The position numbers were made by a program, and so were the translations under genes. A stretch of 52,720 nt of DNA from Sphingobacterium sp. UBA5670 (lineage in GTDB: Bacteria; Bacteroidota; Bacteroidia; Sphingobacteriales; Sphingobacteriaceae): the NCBI RefSeq assembly GCF_002420705.1, contig NZ_DIIM01000010.1, positions 1-52,720 of the forward strand, read 5' to 3'. Each line of letters begins with the position of its first letter. Within the stretch, counting starts at the first letter, position 1. The notes below the pieces were generated by a model, which was given only the letters and a program-made list of their open reading frames with translations, made no database searches and had not been told where the DNA came from. This document shows positions 42,352-50,916 of this stretch, one piece after another.

Positions 42352-44235
42352 TTAAAAAGCAAAGCATGAACAACCTAAGGCGCCCCAAAATGCCGTGTAA
42401 TTGTTGATAGCGATATCGCTCATACGCGCATGGTTGTGATCGTGTGCATGCACCTGACAGCTGCCGCTACACAGATGTACGGTATTGACAATACTGCTTT
42501 GTGTCGCCGAGGTTGCTATACGGCTATTTTGAGCTGTTTTTGAAACGCTATAATAACCGCCGTAGCTTTTCGTTGGTGACCAATCGGGTAAAACTGGGAT
42601 CGGCGGAGGAGAGAAGGAACTAAAATCGCCTTCTGCATAGACAATCTTGCCTCCCACGATGGTGAGTTCCGATTCGATCTCCTTGATGGATTCATCGTCT
42701 ACTGTAAAATAGTCGTTGTTGAGGACCGTTAAATCCGCTAACATTCCCACCGCGATATCTCCTTTTTTCTGCTGCTCCTGTGAAAACCAGGCGCTCCCCT
42801 TCGTATAAAGCTGTAGCGCTGTCAGGCGGTCCAGTCTGCTGTTTTGATATATCTGTAGTCCGCCCACAGTTTTGCCTGCAGTAAGCCAATACATCGATAC
42901 CCATGGGTTGTAACTGCTTACGCGTGTCGCATCCGATCCACCGCCAACAGGTACTTCCATGGCTAGCATTTTTTTGACCGGAGGTGTTTGTTCGGCTGCG
43001 GTAGCACCATAGCGATCGGCAAAATATTCGCCTTGATAGGCCATGCGGCTTTGGATAGCGATACCACCACCTAAGGCTTTTGTGCGTTCGATATTGCGTT
43101 CATCGATTGTCTCGGCATGATCAAAAATCCAGGCTAGGCCATCGAATGGAGTATCGCGGTTGACCTTTTCGAACACATCCAAAAATCGACTGATGCTTTC
43201 GTTGTACGTTGCATGCAGCCTGAACGGCCATCTGTTGCTGACGAGCAGGCGGACTACTTTTTCGAGTTCGGCTTCCATATTTTCACCAAGATCGGGTCTT
43301 GGCTGAAGAAAATCCTCAAAGTCTGCTGCCGAGAAGACCAGCATTTCGCCAGCACCATTGTGACGGTACATTTCGTCACCCTGATGTAGAGGAACGCTAT
43401 CTATCCATTGCTGGAAATCTTCATATTCATGCTTAGGTTTCTGTGTGAAGAGGTTGTAAGCAATACGCACTGTGAGCTGGTCTTCCCGATGTAGATCACT
43501 GATGACTTTGTAATCGTCCGGATAGTTTTGAAAGCCTCCGCCGGCGTCGATGACACTCGTAATGCCGAAGCGATTCAATTCCTTCATGAAATGGCGCGTT
43601 GAATTGATCTGCTCTTCGTAAGGAAGTGTGGGACCTTTGGCCAAGGTAGAATATAAAATCATGGCGTTGGGAGAGGCAATCAGTAGGCCTGTGGGATTTC
43701 CCTTGCTATCGCGTTCAATGGTGCCGCCCGGAGGGGCTGGTGTATCCTTGGTGTAACCTACTGCGCGGAGCGCTGCTGCATTTAAGAGTGCTCTGTCATA
43801 AAGATGAAGAATAAAAACGGGCGTATCTGGTGCGATCGCATTGATTTCCGCCAAAGTAGGCATACGGCGTTCGGCAAATTGAAATTCGGACCAGCCACCC
43901 ACGACACGTACCCATTGTGGGTGTGGGGTTCGATCGACTTGCTCTTTCAGCATACGCAAGGCATCTGCCAAAGATGGGACGCCATCCCAGCGCAGTTCTA
44001 AATTATAATTAAGTCCGCCACGGATTAAATGGATATGCGAGTCATTAATGCCAGGGACAGCCCGTTTGCCCTTTAGATCAATTAGCTTTGTATTTGTACC
44101 GCTAAGTTTAAGGACATCATTGTCCAATCCTAAAGCGATAAATTTGCCATCTTTGATTGCAACTGCAGTCGCTGCCGTCTGCGTGCTGCCGAAATGGGTT
44201 ATTTTCCCATTATGAAGAATTAGATCTGCTTTCAT
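42352..44235 (-). CDS. YtcJ-like amidohydrolase with Cys/His-rich C-terminus
   Basis: 627 residues, no signal peptide. It belongs to the amidohydrolase 3 group: N-terminal beta-sandwich (LILHNGKITHFGSTQTAATA), metal site HIHL in VPGINDSHIHLIRGG, GITSVIDAGG in the middle, FDHAETID and GGSDATRVSSYNPW near the active site, and the closing ADLTVLNNDYFTV. The last ~45 residues are unusual, with HLCSGSCQVHAHDHNH and a final GALGCSCFAF, and could bind a metal or be a redox-active tail. Such enzymes hydrolyse formamides or amides; the substrate is unknown. Gaps to its neighbours are 12 bp on each side. Confidence 0.92.
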   Translation of the reverse strand: MKADLILHNGKITHFGSTQTAATAVAIKDGKFIALGLDNDVLKLSGTNTKLIDLKGKRAVPGINDSHIHLIRGGLNYNLELRWDGVPSLADALRMLKEQVDRTPHPQWVRVVGGWSEFQFAERRMPTLAEINAIAPDTPVFILHLYDRALLNAAALRAVGYTKDTPAPPGGTIERDSKGNPTGLLIASPNAMILYSTLAKGPTLPYEEQINSTRHFMKELNRFGITSVIDAGGGFQNYPDDYKVISDLHREDQLTVRIAYNLFTQKPKHEYEDFQQWIDSVPLHQGDEMYRHNGAGEMLVFSAADFEDFLQPRPDLGENMEAELEKVVRLLVSNRWPFRLHATYNESISRFLDVFEKVNRDTPFDGLAWIFDHAETIDERNIERTKALGGGIAIQSRMAYQGEYFADRYGATAAEQTPPVKKMLAMEVPVGGGSDATRVSSYNPWVSMYWLTAGKTVGGLQIYQNSRLDRLTALQLYTKGSAWFSQEQQKKGDIAVGMLADLTVLNNDYFTVDDESIKEIESELTIVGGKIVYAEGDFSSFSPPPIPVLPDWSPTKSYGGYYSVSKTAQNSRIATSATQSSIVNTVHLCSGSCQVHAHDHNHARMSDIAINNYTAFWGALGCSCFAF

Positions 44236-44247
44236 AATTCTTTATGT

Positions 44248-45009
44248 TTAGTTGTGTAAGGAAGAAATTGCTTTTTTGATACCTTCACCAGCTGTTTCAA
44301 AGAACGCAGGACCGGCCAAAAGCGTGATTTTGCTCAATACTGGAGTATGATCCAGCTTTTTTTCGCCCAACCATTTTTGTGTTCGGTAGGCATCGATACT
44401 GCCAAGAACAACGTTTTCGGCTACTAGTGCTGTGGGTGAATCTACACCTGCATCTTTCAAGTCGCTGGCGAAGCTAAAATTGCGTACACCCAGACGCAGC
44501 GCTTCGCGCATAGCAACACTGCCAACATCTTTCATGAGTCCAGCATTAAAATCTTCACGTTTGCCTAATCCGATCAATAACAGTTTTTTGCTTGCGAGTG
44601 TGCCATGTTGCGCCGGTGTCAGGAGCACAGTTTCTAGCGCATGCCCTTTGAATTTTCCTGTTTTACGTATTGCAGTCAGCGTACCGTGCAAAGCTTCGTC
44701 TAAATGAACAAGCCCATTCAATGCGGCTGGCAATGCCGGTGGGGAGATAAAAATATCACCTTCGGTATATTCAAAGACACAGGCTACCTGTAGATCGCTG
44801 ACGGCGGCAGATGGACCTTGTACCAAGCCCTCAATAGCCAATCCGTCTACATTCCCCCAGATGGAACTTGTGCCTATTGCCGTTGTTTTTGGAGTAGCTA
44901 CCGTTGTTTGTGCATAAGTCTGTATTGGGCTTATCGCTAGCGCGCTGAAAAGCGCGACCAACGACCATTGAATTTTTTTCTGTTGAAAGATTGTCTTTGT
45001 AGTTTTCAT
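44248..45009 (-). CDS. Exported stand-alone M17 peptidase N-terminal domain
   Basis: 253 residues with a signal peptide (LVALFSALAISPIQTYAQ). The mature part corresponds only to the N-terminal domain of leucyl aminopeptidase (M17): LPAALNGLVHLDEALHGTLTA, KKLLLIGLGKREDF and VGSVAMREALRLGVRNFSFA are typical. The catalytic C-terminal half with the metal ligands is absent and the frame is intact, so this is a free macro-like domain rather than a broken peptidase. It may bind a nucleotide or peptide-like ligand in the periplasm. It is in the operon 4 bp downstream of the porin gene. Confidence 0.88.
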   Translation of the reverse strand: MKTTKTIFQQKKIQWSLVALFSALAISPIQTYAQTTVATPKTTAIGTSSIWGNVDGLAIEGLVQGPSAAVSDLQVACVFEYTEGDIFISPPALPAALNGLVHLDEALHGTLTAIRKTGKFKGHALETVLLTPAQHGTLASKKLLLIGLGKREDFNAGLMKDVGSVAMREALRLGVRNFSFASDLKDAGVDSPTALVAENVVLGSIDAYRTQKWLGEKKLDHTPVLSKITLLAGPAFFETAGEGIKKAISSLHN

Positions 45010-45013
45010 GATA

Positions 45014-46411
45014 TTAGAATTTAAAGGCTATTCTGCTGTTGAAGAAAATTCCATTTTTGGGTGTTGGAATAATATCTTCAATGAATGCGCCTGTTTTAAA
45101 ATATTGGATGCCGGTTACCAGAGATACCTGTTTGCTGGCGGCGTAGGTAAAGTTGGCCAGATAAGCTGTGCCAATATAACGTTTGTGTGAAGCTGATCCG
45201 GACAGGTTGAATGAGCCACTTGGCCTGTATATACCATCCTGCAGGCTATGCCGCCAGTTGAAAACCATGTCAACCTGCATTTTTAACTTAGAAAGTAGGT
45301 CGAAAGTGGCGTAGGGATGGATGTCAATTAGGTTGACAGGGCCGATCTGTGGGCTAAAACCAAAGTAACCGCCCTTTGGGTAGATGGGATTAAAGGTTCC
45401 AAGATTGCCATCGCCGGCCTGTTTGTCGCCTGAAATATAATCATTGCGTAGATTGATAGACGGTTTAAACATAGTATTTTCAAAGAGGTAACCGATATCC
45501 ACGGATGCTGTCCAAGCAGCGATGTTGCCTTGACCAAAGGATCCAAATTGATAAGCTCCTTCGAGGTTGTAGATAAACCCACCCCCATATTTCCATACCC
45601 GAGCGCCAACAGTATGGCGGGTTTCGGCGGCTATTCCTTCTTCGAAAACGGAGCGATCACGATAGATGCCAACATAGTATAGGTCAAGATTTGCCTGTTT
45701 GGGAATAATGATTCTACTGTAGGCGCCCCATAGGTTGACTTGTTTGGATGGTTTATTGTCAAAAATCCCCGGTCTAATGGTATCGGCCATCATCGCGAAT
45801 GCCTCCACGTTAACTTTGTTACTGCTGTATGCGATCTTGGCTCCGGTAAAGTACCTTCTTGCATTGGGACCTTCGCCGACGGAAATCAAACGGCCAGATC
45901 CATAGTCAAGTTCCTGTCTGCCCAAGCGGAATAGGATTGCTTTGTCCTTTTGTTTGAATACGGTAGCATCGAGAAATAGGTTCTGTACATTAAGCTGATC
46001 TTCATCAATCTGACGAGAACCATTTTTGCGGCCATGCTGCAGGGCTGAGCGAAGCTGCGTGAACAAACGAAAACGCTCACCGAAATGGATGTCGGCATGT
46101 AGGCTATAGCGCTGCAATAGGAAGTTGTTGTGCCCCAACGACTGTCGCCCCCAATCTTCATTATTGAAATCAACATATTCTAACCGAGCCTCGCCACCCA
46201 TAGACAGCCATATTTGTCCATCAGCGGTTAAAGAGCTGTATTTTAGCTTTTGATAACCATGGCGTGTGCTATCTGCTAGGTTACTATAATCTTCCTCAAA
46301 GCGCAATAATTTGTAGGTCTGAGCCAACGAATAATGCGGTAATAGGTTAAATAGTAAGGCTGCGAGTGTCACCTTTCTGAGGTATGCCGATATGATCTGT
46401 AATGGAAGCAC
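45014..46411 (-). CDS. Alginate-export-type outer-membrane porin
   Basis: 465 residues with signal peptide (VTLAALLFNLLPHYSLAQ). The body has repeated amphipathic strands, with GGEARLEYVDFNNEDWG and the run FRLGRQELDYGSGRLISVGE typical of the alginate-export (AlgE-like) family, and it ends in FNSRIAFKF with C-terminal Phe, so an outer-membrane beta-barrel. In this context it is more likely a small-molecule channel than an alginate exporter, since no alginate genes are nearby. It follows the isochorismatase gene by 37 bp in the operon. Confidence 0.9.
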   Translation of the reverse strand: MLPLQIISAYLRKVTLAALLFNLLPHYSLAQTYKLLRFEEDYSNLADSTRHGYQKLKYSSLTADGQIWLSMGGEARLEYVDFNNEDWGRQSLGHNNFLLQRYSLHADIHFGERFRLFTQLRSALQHGRKNGSRQIDEDQLNVQNLFLDATVFKQKDKAILFRLGRQELDYGSGRLISVGEGPNARRYFTGAKIAYSSNKVNVEAFAMMADTIRPGIFDNKPSKQVNLWGAYSRIIIPKQANLDLYYVGIYRDRSVFEEGIAAETRHTVGARVWKYGGGFIYNLEGAYQFGSFGQGNIAAWTASVDIGYLFENTMFKPSINLRNDYISGDKQAGDGNLGTFNPIYPKGGYFGFSPQIGPVNLIDIHPYATFDLLSKLKMQVDMVFNWRHSLQDGIYRPSGSFNLSGSASHKRYIGTAYLANFTYAASKQVSLVTGIQYFKTGAFIEDIIPTPKNGIFFNSRIAFKF

Positions 46412-46448
46412 GAGGTACGGTTTTGAGTAAAAGAATGTTAGTTTTTTG

Positions 46449-47084
46449 TTAAGCGTGTTTCACCATGTTGTGTGCGTAGTGAATCCCAAGACCATAACTG
46501 CCACCATGTTTTTTCATGAGGTCTGTTACGGCAACATAAGTTTCTTGGCGAGCCCAGTCACGTTGCAATTCGAGTAGGTACTGTACAGATGTAATTGGCT
46601 TGACGCCCATATGGATCATTCGTTGCATGGCACGCTCATGTGCTTCTTGGCTGACGTCGCCACAGGCATCGGCGATGACGTAAACCTCATACCCTTCAGC
46701 TAGCGCAGACAACGCTGGTCCAACGATACATACCCCAGTCCATAGGCCGGCTAAGACTAACTTTTTTTTGCCTGTACCGGTGATGGCACGGTAAGCGGCT
46801 TCATCTTCCCAGGTGTTCATACTTGTACGGTCAATGTAATCTGTGCTGGCTTGTGGATAATAGGTTTCAATTTCCGGAAACACAGGTCCTGAAAAGCTTT
46901 CCTCCGCAACAGTGGTGACGATGGTCGGAACATTGAATATTTTGGAAGCACCGCAGATTACTGCGACATTGTTGCGCAGTTCTTCCATAGTAATGCTTTT
47001 CGTGGCAAATGCCATTTGGCCTTCGAAGTCGATCAAAACAAGTGCGTGGTTGCTTGGCGACAATAGTTCTAATGATGGTTTCAT
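46449..47084 (-). CDS. Isochorismatase-like hydrolase (YcaC type)
   Basis: 211 residues from ATG at 47084 (MKPSLELLSPSNHALVLIDF). The fold's nucleophile is Cys119 (GLWTGVCIVGPA) and the acid is Asp19 (ALVLIDFEGQ); Arg86 seems to stand where related enzymes have Lys. The short C-terminal part (SYGLGIHYAHNMV) fits the YcaC-like group, of unknown substrate. It is the first gene of the seven-gene operon. The frame is open for 86 codons further upstream to an ATG at 47342, but that extension crosses the promoter-like motif and I reject it as the start. Confidence 0.92.
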   Translation of the reverse strand: MKPSLELLSPSNHALVLIDFEGQMAFATKSITMEELRNNVAVICGASKIFNVPTIVTTVAEESFSGPVFPEIETYYPQASTDYIDRTSMNTWEDEAAYRAITGTGKKKLVLAGLWTGVCIVGPALSALAEGYEVYVIADACGDVSQEAHERAMQRMIHMGVKPITSVQYLLELQRDWARQETYVAVTDLMKKHGGSYGLGIHYAHNMVKHA

Positions 47085-47122
47085 AAATGTGTGTTTTATT
47101 GTTGTTTGATGATTGTTGAAAT

Positions 47123-47138
47123 TCAATTTCTTTACCTT
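47123..47138 (-). promoter_or_regulatory. Degenerate sigma-54-like element of the isochorismatase operon
   Basis: Read on the minus strand: AAGG-N8-TTGA. The GG element and spacing match a -24/-12 promoter, but the -12 GC is GA, which is a serious deviation. It lies 38 bp upstream of the start codon and is separated from the CGATATATCG core by 58 bp, as at the alpha/beta hydrolase gene. Confidence 0.35.
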
Positions 47139-47192
47139 TTTTCTTATTGTATTGATAGTTAGTTTTTTGTGTTGTTTTATTGGTTTTTGAAA

Positions 47193-47210
47193 TTGACGAT
47201 ATATCGCCAA
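47193..47210. promoter_or_regulatory. Near-perfect palindrome TTGACGATATATCGCCAA
   Basis: Eight of nine base pairs match. It contains the same CGATATATCG core as the site at 34405-34416. It lies 108 bp upstream of the isochorismatase start, in the position of an enhancer-type activator site. Confidence 0.65.
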
Positions 47211-47629
47211 TTGATTTTTTGTGTTAAAATATTTCAGTAAATCAATGATCTCTTCGTCCTTTCGCCATACCGGATGTCCCTTATGGATTTGCGAAGCTCC
47301 TACTGTATACCCAAATTTAGGCGGGTTAATTTTGCTGTTCATTGAACTAGTTCAAGAAAAATCAAAGGAAGAAAAATGGAATAAAACGGACTGTATTTAG
47401 GGATTTCGAATTAGTCATTTAGGAATATAGAAGGCGAGTTCCTCTTTTTTTAGTTGTTTTTTACAAGTAAATTAACTTTTATAGCTGTCTATAGCTTTTT
47501 TTATGATTTATGTTATCTAAAAGCTAAATTTCTATTAAATGTATGCCTGCAAAACCTGTTTAGTTGTTGATGTTATAGATATTAATTAAATATTTGTTAA
47601 CATTAAGGTAGATTATAAACCAAGTCAAA

Positions 47630-47645
47630 GCATCAACTTTGATGC
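47630..47645 (+). promoter_or_regulatory. Inverted repeat before the second SusC gene
   Basis: GCATCAA-CT-TTGATGC, a 7-bp perfect dyad with a 2-base centre, ending 22 bp before the SusC start codon. It is a plausible operator; the binding protein is not in the window. Confidence 0.4.
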
Positions 47646-47667
47646 AAAATTCTAAACCAGACTAAAA

Positions 47668-50600
47668 ATGCAGAAAACATTACTAATCAGTATGGCATTG
47701 GGTCTCTCATACCCAACTTGGGCTAATGTAGAGCGTGATTATGTCAAATTGACCAAAGAGACGCACGGTGTTGCAGTTCAGTCTACCGTGAAAGGGGTGG
47801 TAAGAGACAAAAGCGGAGCAGCCTTGTCCGGAGTTACCATCACCAATTTAACCAGCCAAAAAACAACCTCAACGAATGTAGCGGGTCAGTTCACGATTGA
47901 AGCTAGTGTAGGGCAAAAGCTCAAATTGACAGGTATAGGCTACAGTGAAAAGATCGTCAGTGTGACCGGGGGGCAGATCGATGTCATCATGGAATCCAAA
48001 GACACTGAACTGGAAGAAGTCGTGGTGGTCGGTTATGGTACACAGAAAAAAGTGAATCTTACCGGTGCCGTAGACCAGGTGGGGTCAGAAGCTTTTGAGG
48101 GACGCGTACTGGGCAATGCAAGTCAGATGCTCCAAGGGGTAATTCCCAACTTAAATGTAACCCCGGCTGATGGTAAACCCAATCGGGCTCCAAGTTTCAA
48201 TATCCGGGGAACAACTTCTATTGGTCAGGGGGGTAGCGCACTTGTCCTTATCGATGGTGTCGAAGGGGATCTTTCTGCTATCAATCCCAATGATATCGAA
48301 AGTGTAACGACACTGAAGGATGCCGCTTCATCGGCAATCTATGGTTCCCGCGGAACGTTCGGGGTTGTACTTGTCACAACCAAACGTGCCAAGTCCGGAA
48401 AAACGTCTATTAACTATTCGGGAAGTGGCTCTTTTCAGAAACCGATCGCTTTACCCAAATTTGTGACGGATGGCTACGAATATGCTTCGCATTTCTTTAC
48501 AGCCTATAATGCCTGGAACAATTATTCCTCGATTCCGAGCAAGCTCAACAAGACACAGATCTTTACAACAGATTGGCTGGAGGAATTTAAGAGAAGAAAA
48601 GAACAGGGAATTACGGAGCAGGTCACGGTAGATGATAAGGGCAATTATGTATACTACGGTAACGAGGATTATTATGGCATGCTGATCAAGGACAATACCT
48701 TTGTCCAGGATCATAACCTCTCTATCAGCGGTAATTCGGAAAAAATGGATTACTATATTTCTGGTCGTGCTTACGATTACAACGGTATGTACCGCTATAA
48801 TAGCGATAAATATAAGACCTATAATACGCGTGCAAAAGCCGGGCTTCAGGTGACAGACTGGTTGCGGATCAGCAATAACATCGATTTTAACTACGCCAAA
48901 TACAGGGATCCTTCCACAGCCGGTGAAGGTGGGAATATCTGGCGTAATATTGCAGATGAAGGACACCCTTCTTCACCAATTTTTAATCCCGACGGATCAA
49001 TGAGTTTCTCGGCAGCCTACACCGTAGGGGATTTCATCTACGGCAAAAACGGTACCAACACTGCCAATCAGGATCTCCGCAATACCACTTCTTTTGAAAC
49101 CAAATTTTTAAACAATACTTTCCGTGTAAAGGGGGATCTGACTTTCAGAAACCGTGATTTTAGTTCGGTAAGGGTTCGTGTGCCTGTCCCATATAGCACG
49201 CAAGAGGGAAAAATGCTGCGGTTGGAAACAAGCATGAATGATAATATTTATCAGGTAGACCAACGTTACCGTTACTTGTTCGGAAATCTTTACAGTGAAT
49301 ATGAACGTACAATAGGTGACCATTACTTTAAAGGTTTGCTCGGTTATAATTATGAGCAACGGACTTATAATTCAACTTATATCACCAAGACCGGTCTGCT
49401 TAATGACGACGTAGAAAATATCAACCTGGCGGTGGGGCAGAATACCACAGCAACTGCGGGATATAACAAATACCGCAATGTCGGTGTATTTATGCGAGCC
49501 AATTACATCTTCAAAGACCGTTATCTTTTTGAATTCAATGGCCGGTATGATGGTTCGTCCAAATTCCCGACCAACCAACGGTGGGGATTGTTCCCATCTG
49601 CATCCCTGGGCTGGCGTATATCGGAAGAACCTTTCTTCCAGGTGGACAAAAAGGCGCTGTCTGATCTGAAGCTAAGGGCCTCTTATGGTTCCCTGGGTAA
49701 TGGTAATGTGGATCCTTATTCCTATCTGGATATCTACGAAATCAAGATTATGGACCGGGTGCTGAATGGTCAGAAACCTGCCTATACCTCGGTTCCTAAA
49801 GTTATCCCGGATAACTTAACTTGGGAAACCGCGCGTACGGCCAATTTAGGTCTTGACCTATCTTCGTTAAATGGGAAATTGACCTTTACCGGAGATATCT
49901 ATCAGCGCAAGACCCTCAATATGTATACTCTTGGTGTCGCACTGCCGGATATTTTTGGAGCGGAGTCACCAAAAGGTAACTATGCGGATATGACAACTAA
50001 AGGTTTTGAACTGAGCTTGACTTATAAGGATCGATTCGACCTTAATGGCAGTCCGTTTAACTGGTCTGTACGGGGAACGCTGGCAGATTATAAATCTAAC
50101 ATAGACCGTTATGAGAATAAGGAAGGTTTAATCAAAGACGGTTCCTATTACGAAGGACAGCGGATTGGTGAGATCTGGGGTTATGTAACCCAGGGGTTAT
50201 TCCAGAATCAGGCGGAGATTGATGGAGCAGCAACTCAAAAACTGATCAAATCGTCCAACAATGGGACGATCTATCCGGGGGATGTCCGTTTTACGGATCT
50301 CAATGGCGATGGTGTGATTGATTATGGAAACAATACGATCTACAGTCATGGTGATAGAACGGTCATCGGTAACGCCGATCCAAGGTATATCTATAGCTTT
50401 AACCTCAATTTGGATTGGAAGGGGATCTACTTTTCTTCATTTTTCCAGGGAGTAGGGAAGCAGAACTGGTATCCGAGCAATGAGTCGATTTTCTGGGGAC
50501 AGTACAATAGACCTTATAACAATTTACCGGAATGGCATCTCAATAATTACTGGACAGAAGATAATCCGAATGGCTATTTCCCACGTTATGCGGGTTATAA

Positions 50601-50904
50601 CGAGTCTATTAAAACTACACCCCAAACCAGATATCTACAAAATGTGGCCTATATTCGGATGAAAAACTTACAGATTGGGTACAGCTTTCCTAAGTCTGTG
50701 ACAAACCGATTAAAAATCAGTAGTCTTCGTGCAGGCCTGTCGGGTGAAAACCTATGGACCTGGTCACCGCTTTACAAAAAGACGAAGGATCTCGATGTTG
50801 GCAACCTGGGCAAATCGGATCCGGAAATCGGAACAGGGTCCGGTGATGGATTTAATTATCCGATCATGAAGAGCATCAGTTTTAACTTATCTATTGGCTT
50901 ATAG
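47668..50904 (+). CDS. SusC/RagA TonB-dependent transporter
   Basis: 1078 residues. A signal peptide (LLISMALGLSYPTWANV) leads to a carboxypeptidase-regulatory-like domain (VKGVVRDKSGAALSGVTITN, ~40-115), the TonB-box-like EEVVVVGYGTQKK, the plug (IRGTTSIGQGGSALVLIDGV) and a C-terminal barrel. Unlike the SusC at 9221-12748 it lacks an STN domain, so it is not expected to signal through FecR. The SusD gene starts 12 bp after it. The glycan is unknown, as the rest of the locus lies beyond the window. Confidence 0.95.
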   Translation: MQKTLLISMALGLSYPTWANVERDYVKLTKETHGVAVQSTVKGVVRDKSGAALSGVTITNLTSQKTTSTNVAGQFTIEASVGQKLKLTGIGYSEKIVSVTGGQIDVIMESKDTELEEVVVVGYGTQKKVNLTGAVDQVGSEAFEGRVLGNASQMLQGVIPNLNVTPADGKPNRAPSFNIRGTTSIGQGGSALVLIDGVEGDLSAINPNDIESVTTLKDAASSAIYGSRGTFGVVLVTTKRAKSGKTSINYSGSGSFQKPIALPKFVTDGYEYASHFFTAYNAWNNYSSIPSKLNKTQIFTTDWLEEFKRRKEQGITEQVTVDDKGNYVYYGNEDYYGMLIKDNTFVQDHNLSISGNSEKMDYYISGRAYDYNGMYRYNSDKYKTYNTRAKAGLQVTDWLRISNNIDFNYAKYRDPSTAGEGGNIWRNIADEGHPSSPIFNPDGSMSFSAAYTVGDFIYGKNGTNTANQDLRNTTSFETKFLNNTFRVKGDLTFRNRDFSSVRVRVPVPYSTQEGKMLRLETSMNDNIYQVDQRYRYLFGNLYSEYERTIGDHYFKGLLGYNYEQRTYNSTYITKTGLLNDDVENINLAVGQNTTATAGYNKYRNVGVFMRANYIFKDRYLFEFNGRYDGSSKFPTNQRWGLFPSASLGWRISEEPFFQVDKKALSDLKLRASYGSLGNGNVDPYSYLDIYEIKIMDRVLNGQKPAYTSVPKVIPDNLTWETARTANLGLDLSSLNGKLTFTGDIYQRKTLNMYTLGVALPDIFGAESPKGNYADMTTKGFELSLTYKDRFDLNGSPFNWSVRGTLADYKSNIDRYENKEGLIKDGSYYEGQRIGEIWGYVTQGLFQNQAEIDGAATQKLIKSSNNGTIYPGDVRFTDLNGDGVIDYGNNTIYSHGDRTVIGNADPRYIYSFNLNLDWKGIYFSSFFQGVGKQNWYPSNESIFWGQYNRPYNNLPEWHLNNYWTEDNPNGYFPRYAGYNESIKTTPQTRYLQNVAYIRMKNLQIGYSFPKSVTNRLKISSLRAGLSGENLWTWSPLYKKTKDLDVGNLGKSDPEIGTGSGDGFNYPIMKSISFNLSIGL

Positions 50905-50916
50905 TTTTATATCAAC

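Larger units (their letters stand above)
47085..47667. other. 583-bp divergent regulatory region
   Basis: It separates the isochorismatase operon (minus) from SusC (plus). On the minus side it contains the -24/-12-like element (47123-47138), the palindrome (47193-47210), and a 40-codon coding-looking stretch at 47223-47342 (MNSKINPPKFGYTVGASQIH and on) that is continuous with the hydrolase frame and may be a gene remnant. On the plus side, 47343-47629 is AT-rich and shows no gene; an inverted repeat sits at 47630-47645. Confidence 0.6.

Noticed and set aside
47084..47342. N-terminal extension of the isochorismatase to ATG 47342
   Set aside because: YcaC-like proteins start near MKPSLELLSPSN, and the extension passes through the palindrome and promoter-like motif. 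I keep the start at 47084.
9221..50904. The two SusC genes as a long repeat or duplication
   Set aside because: They share only family motifs (such as the TonB-box region). Domain make-up and most of the sequence differ, so they are paralogues and not a recent duplication.
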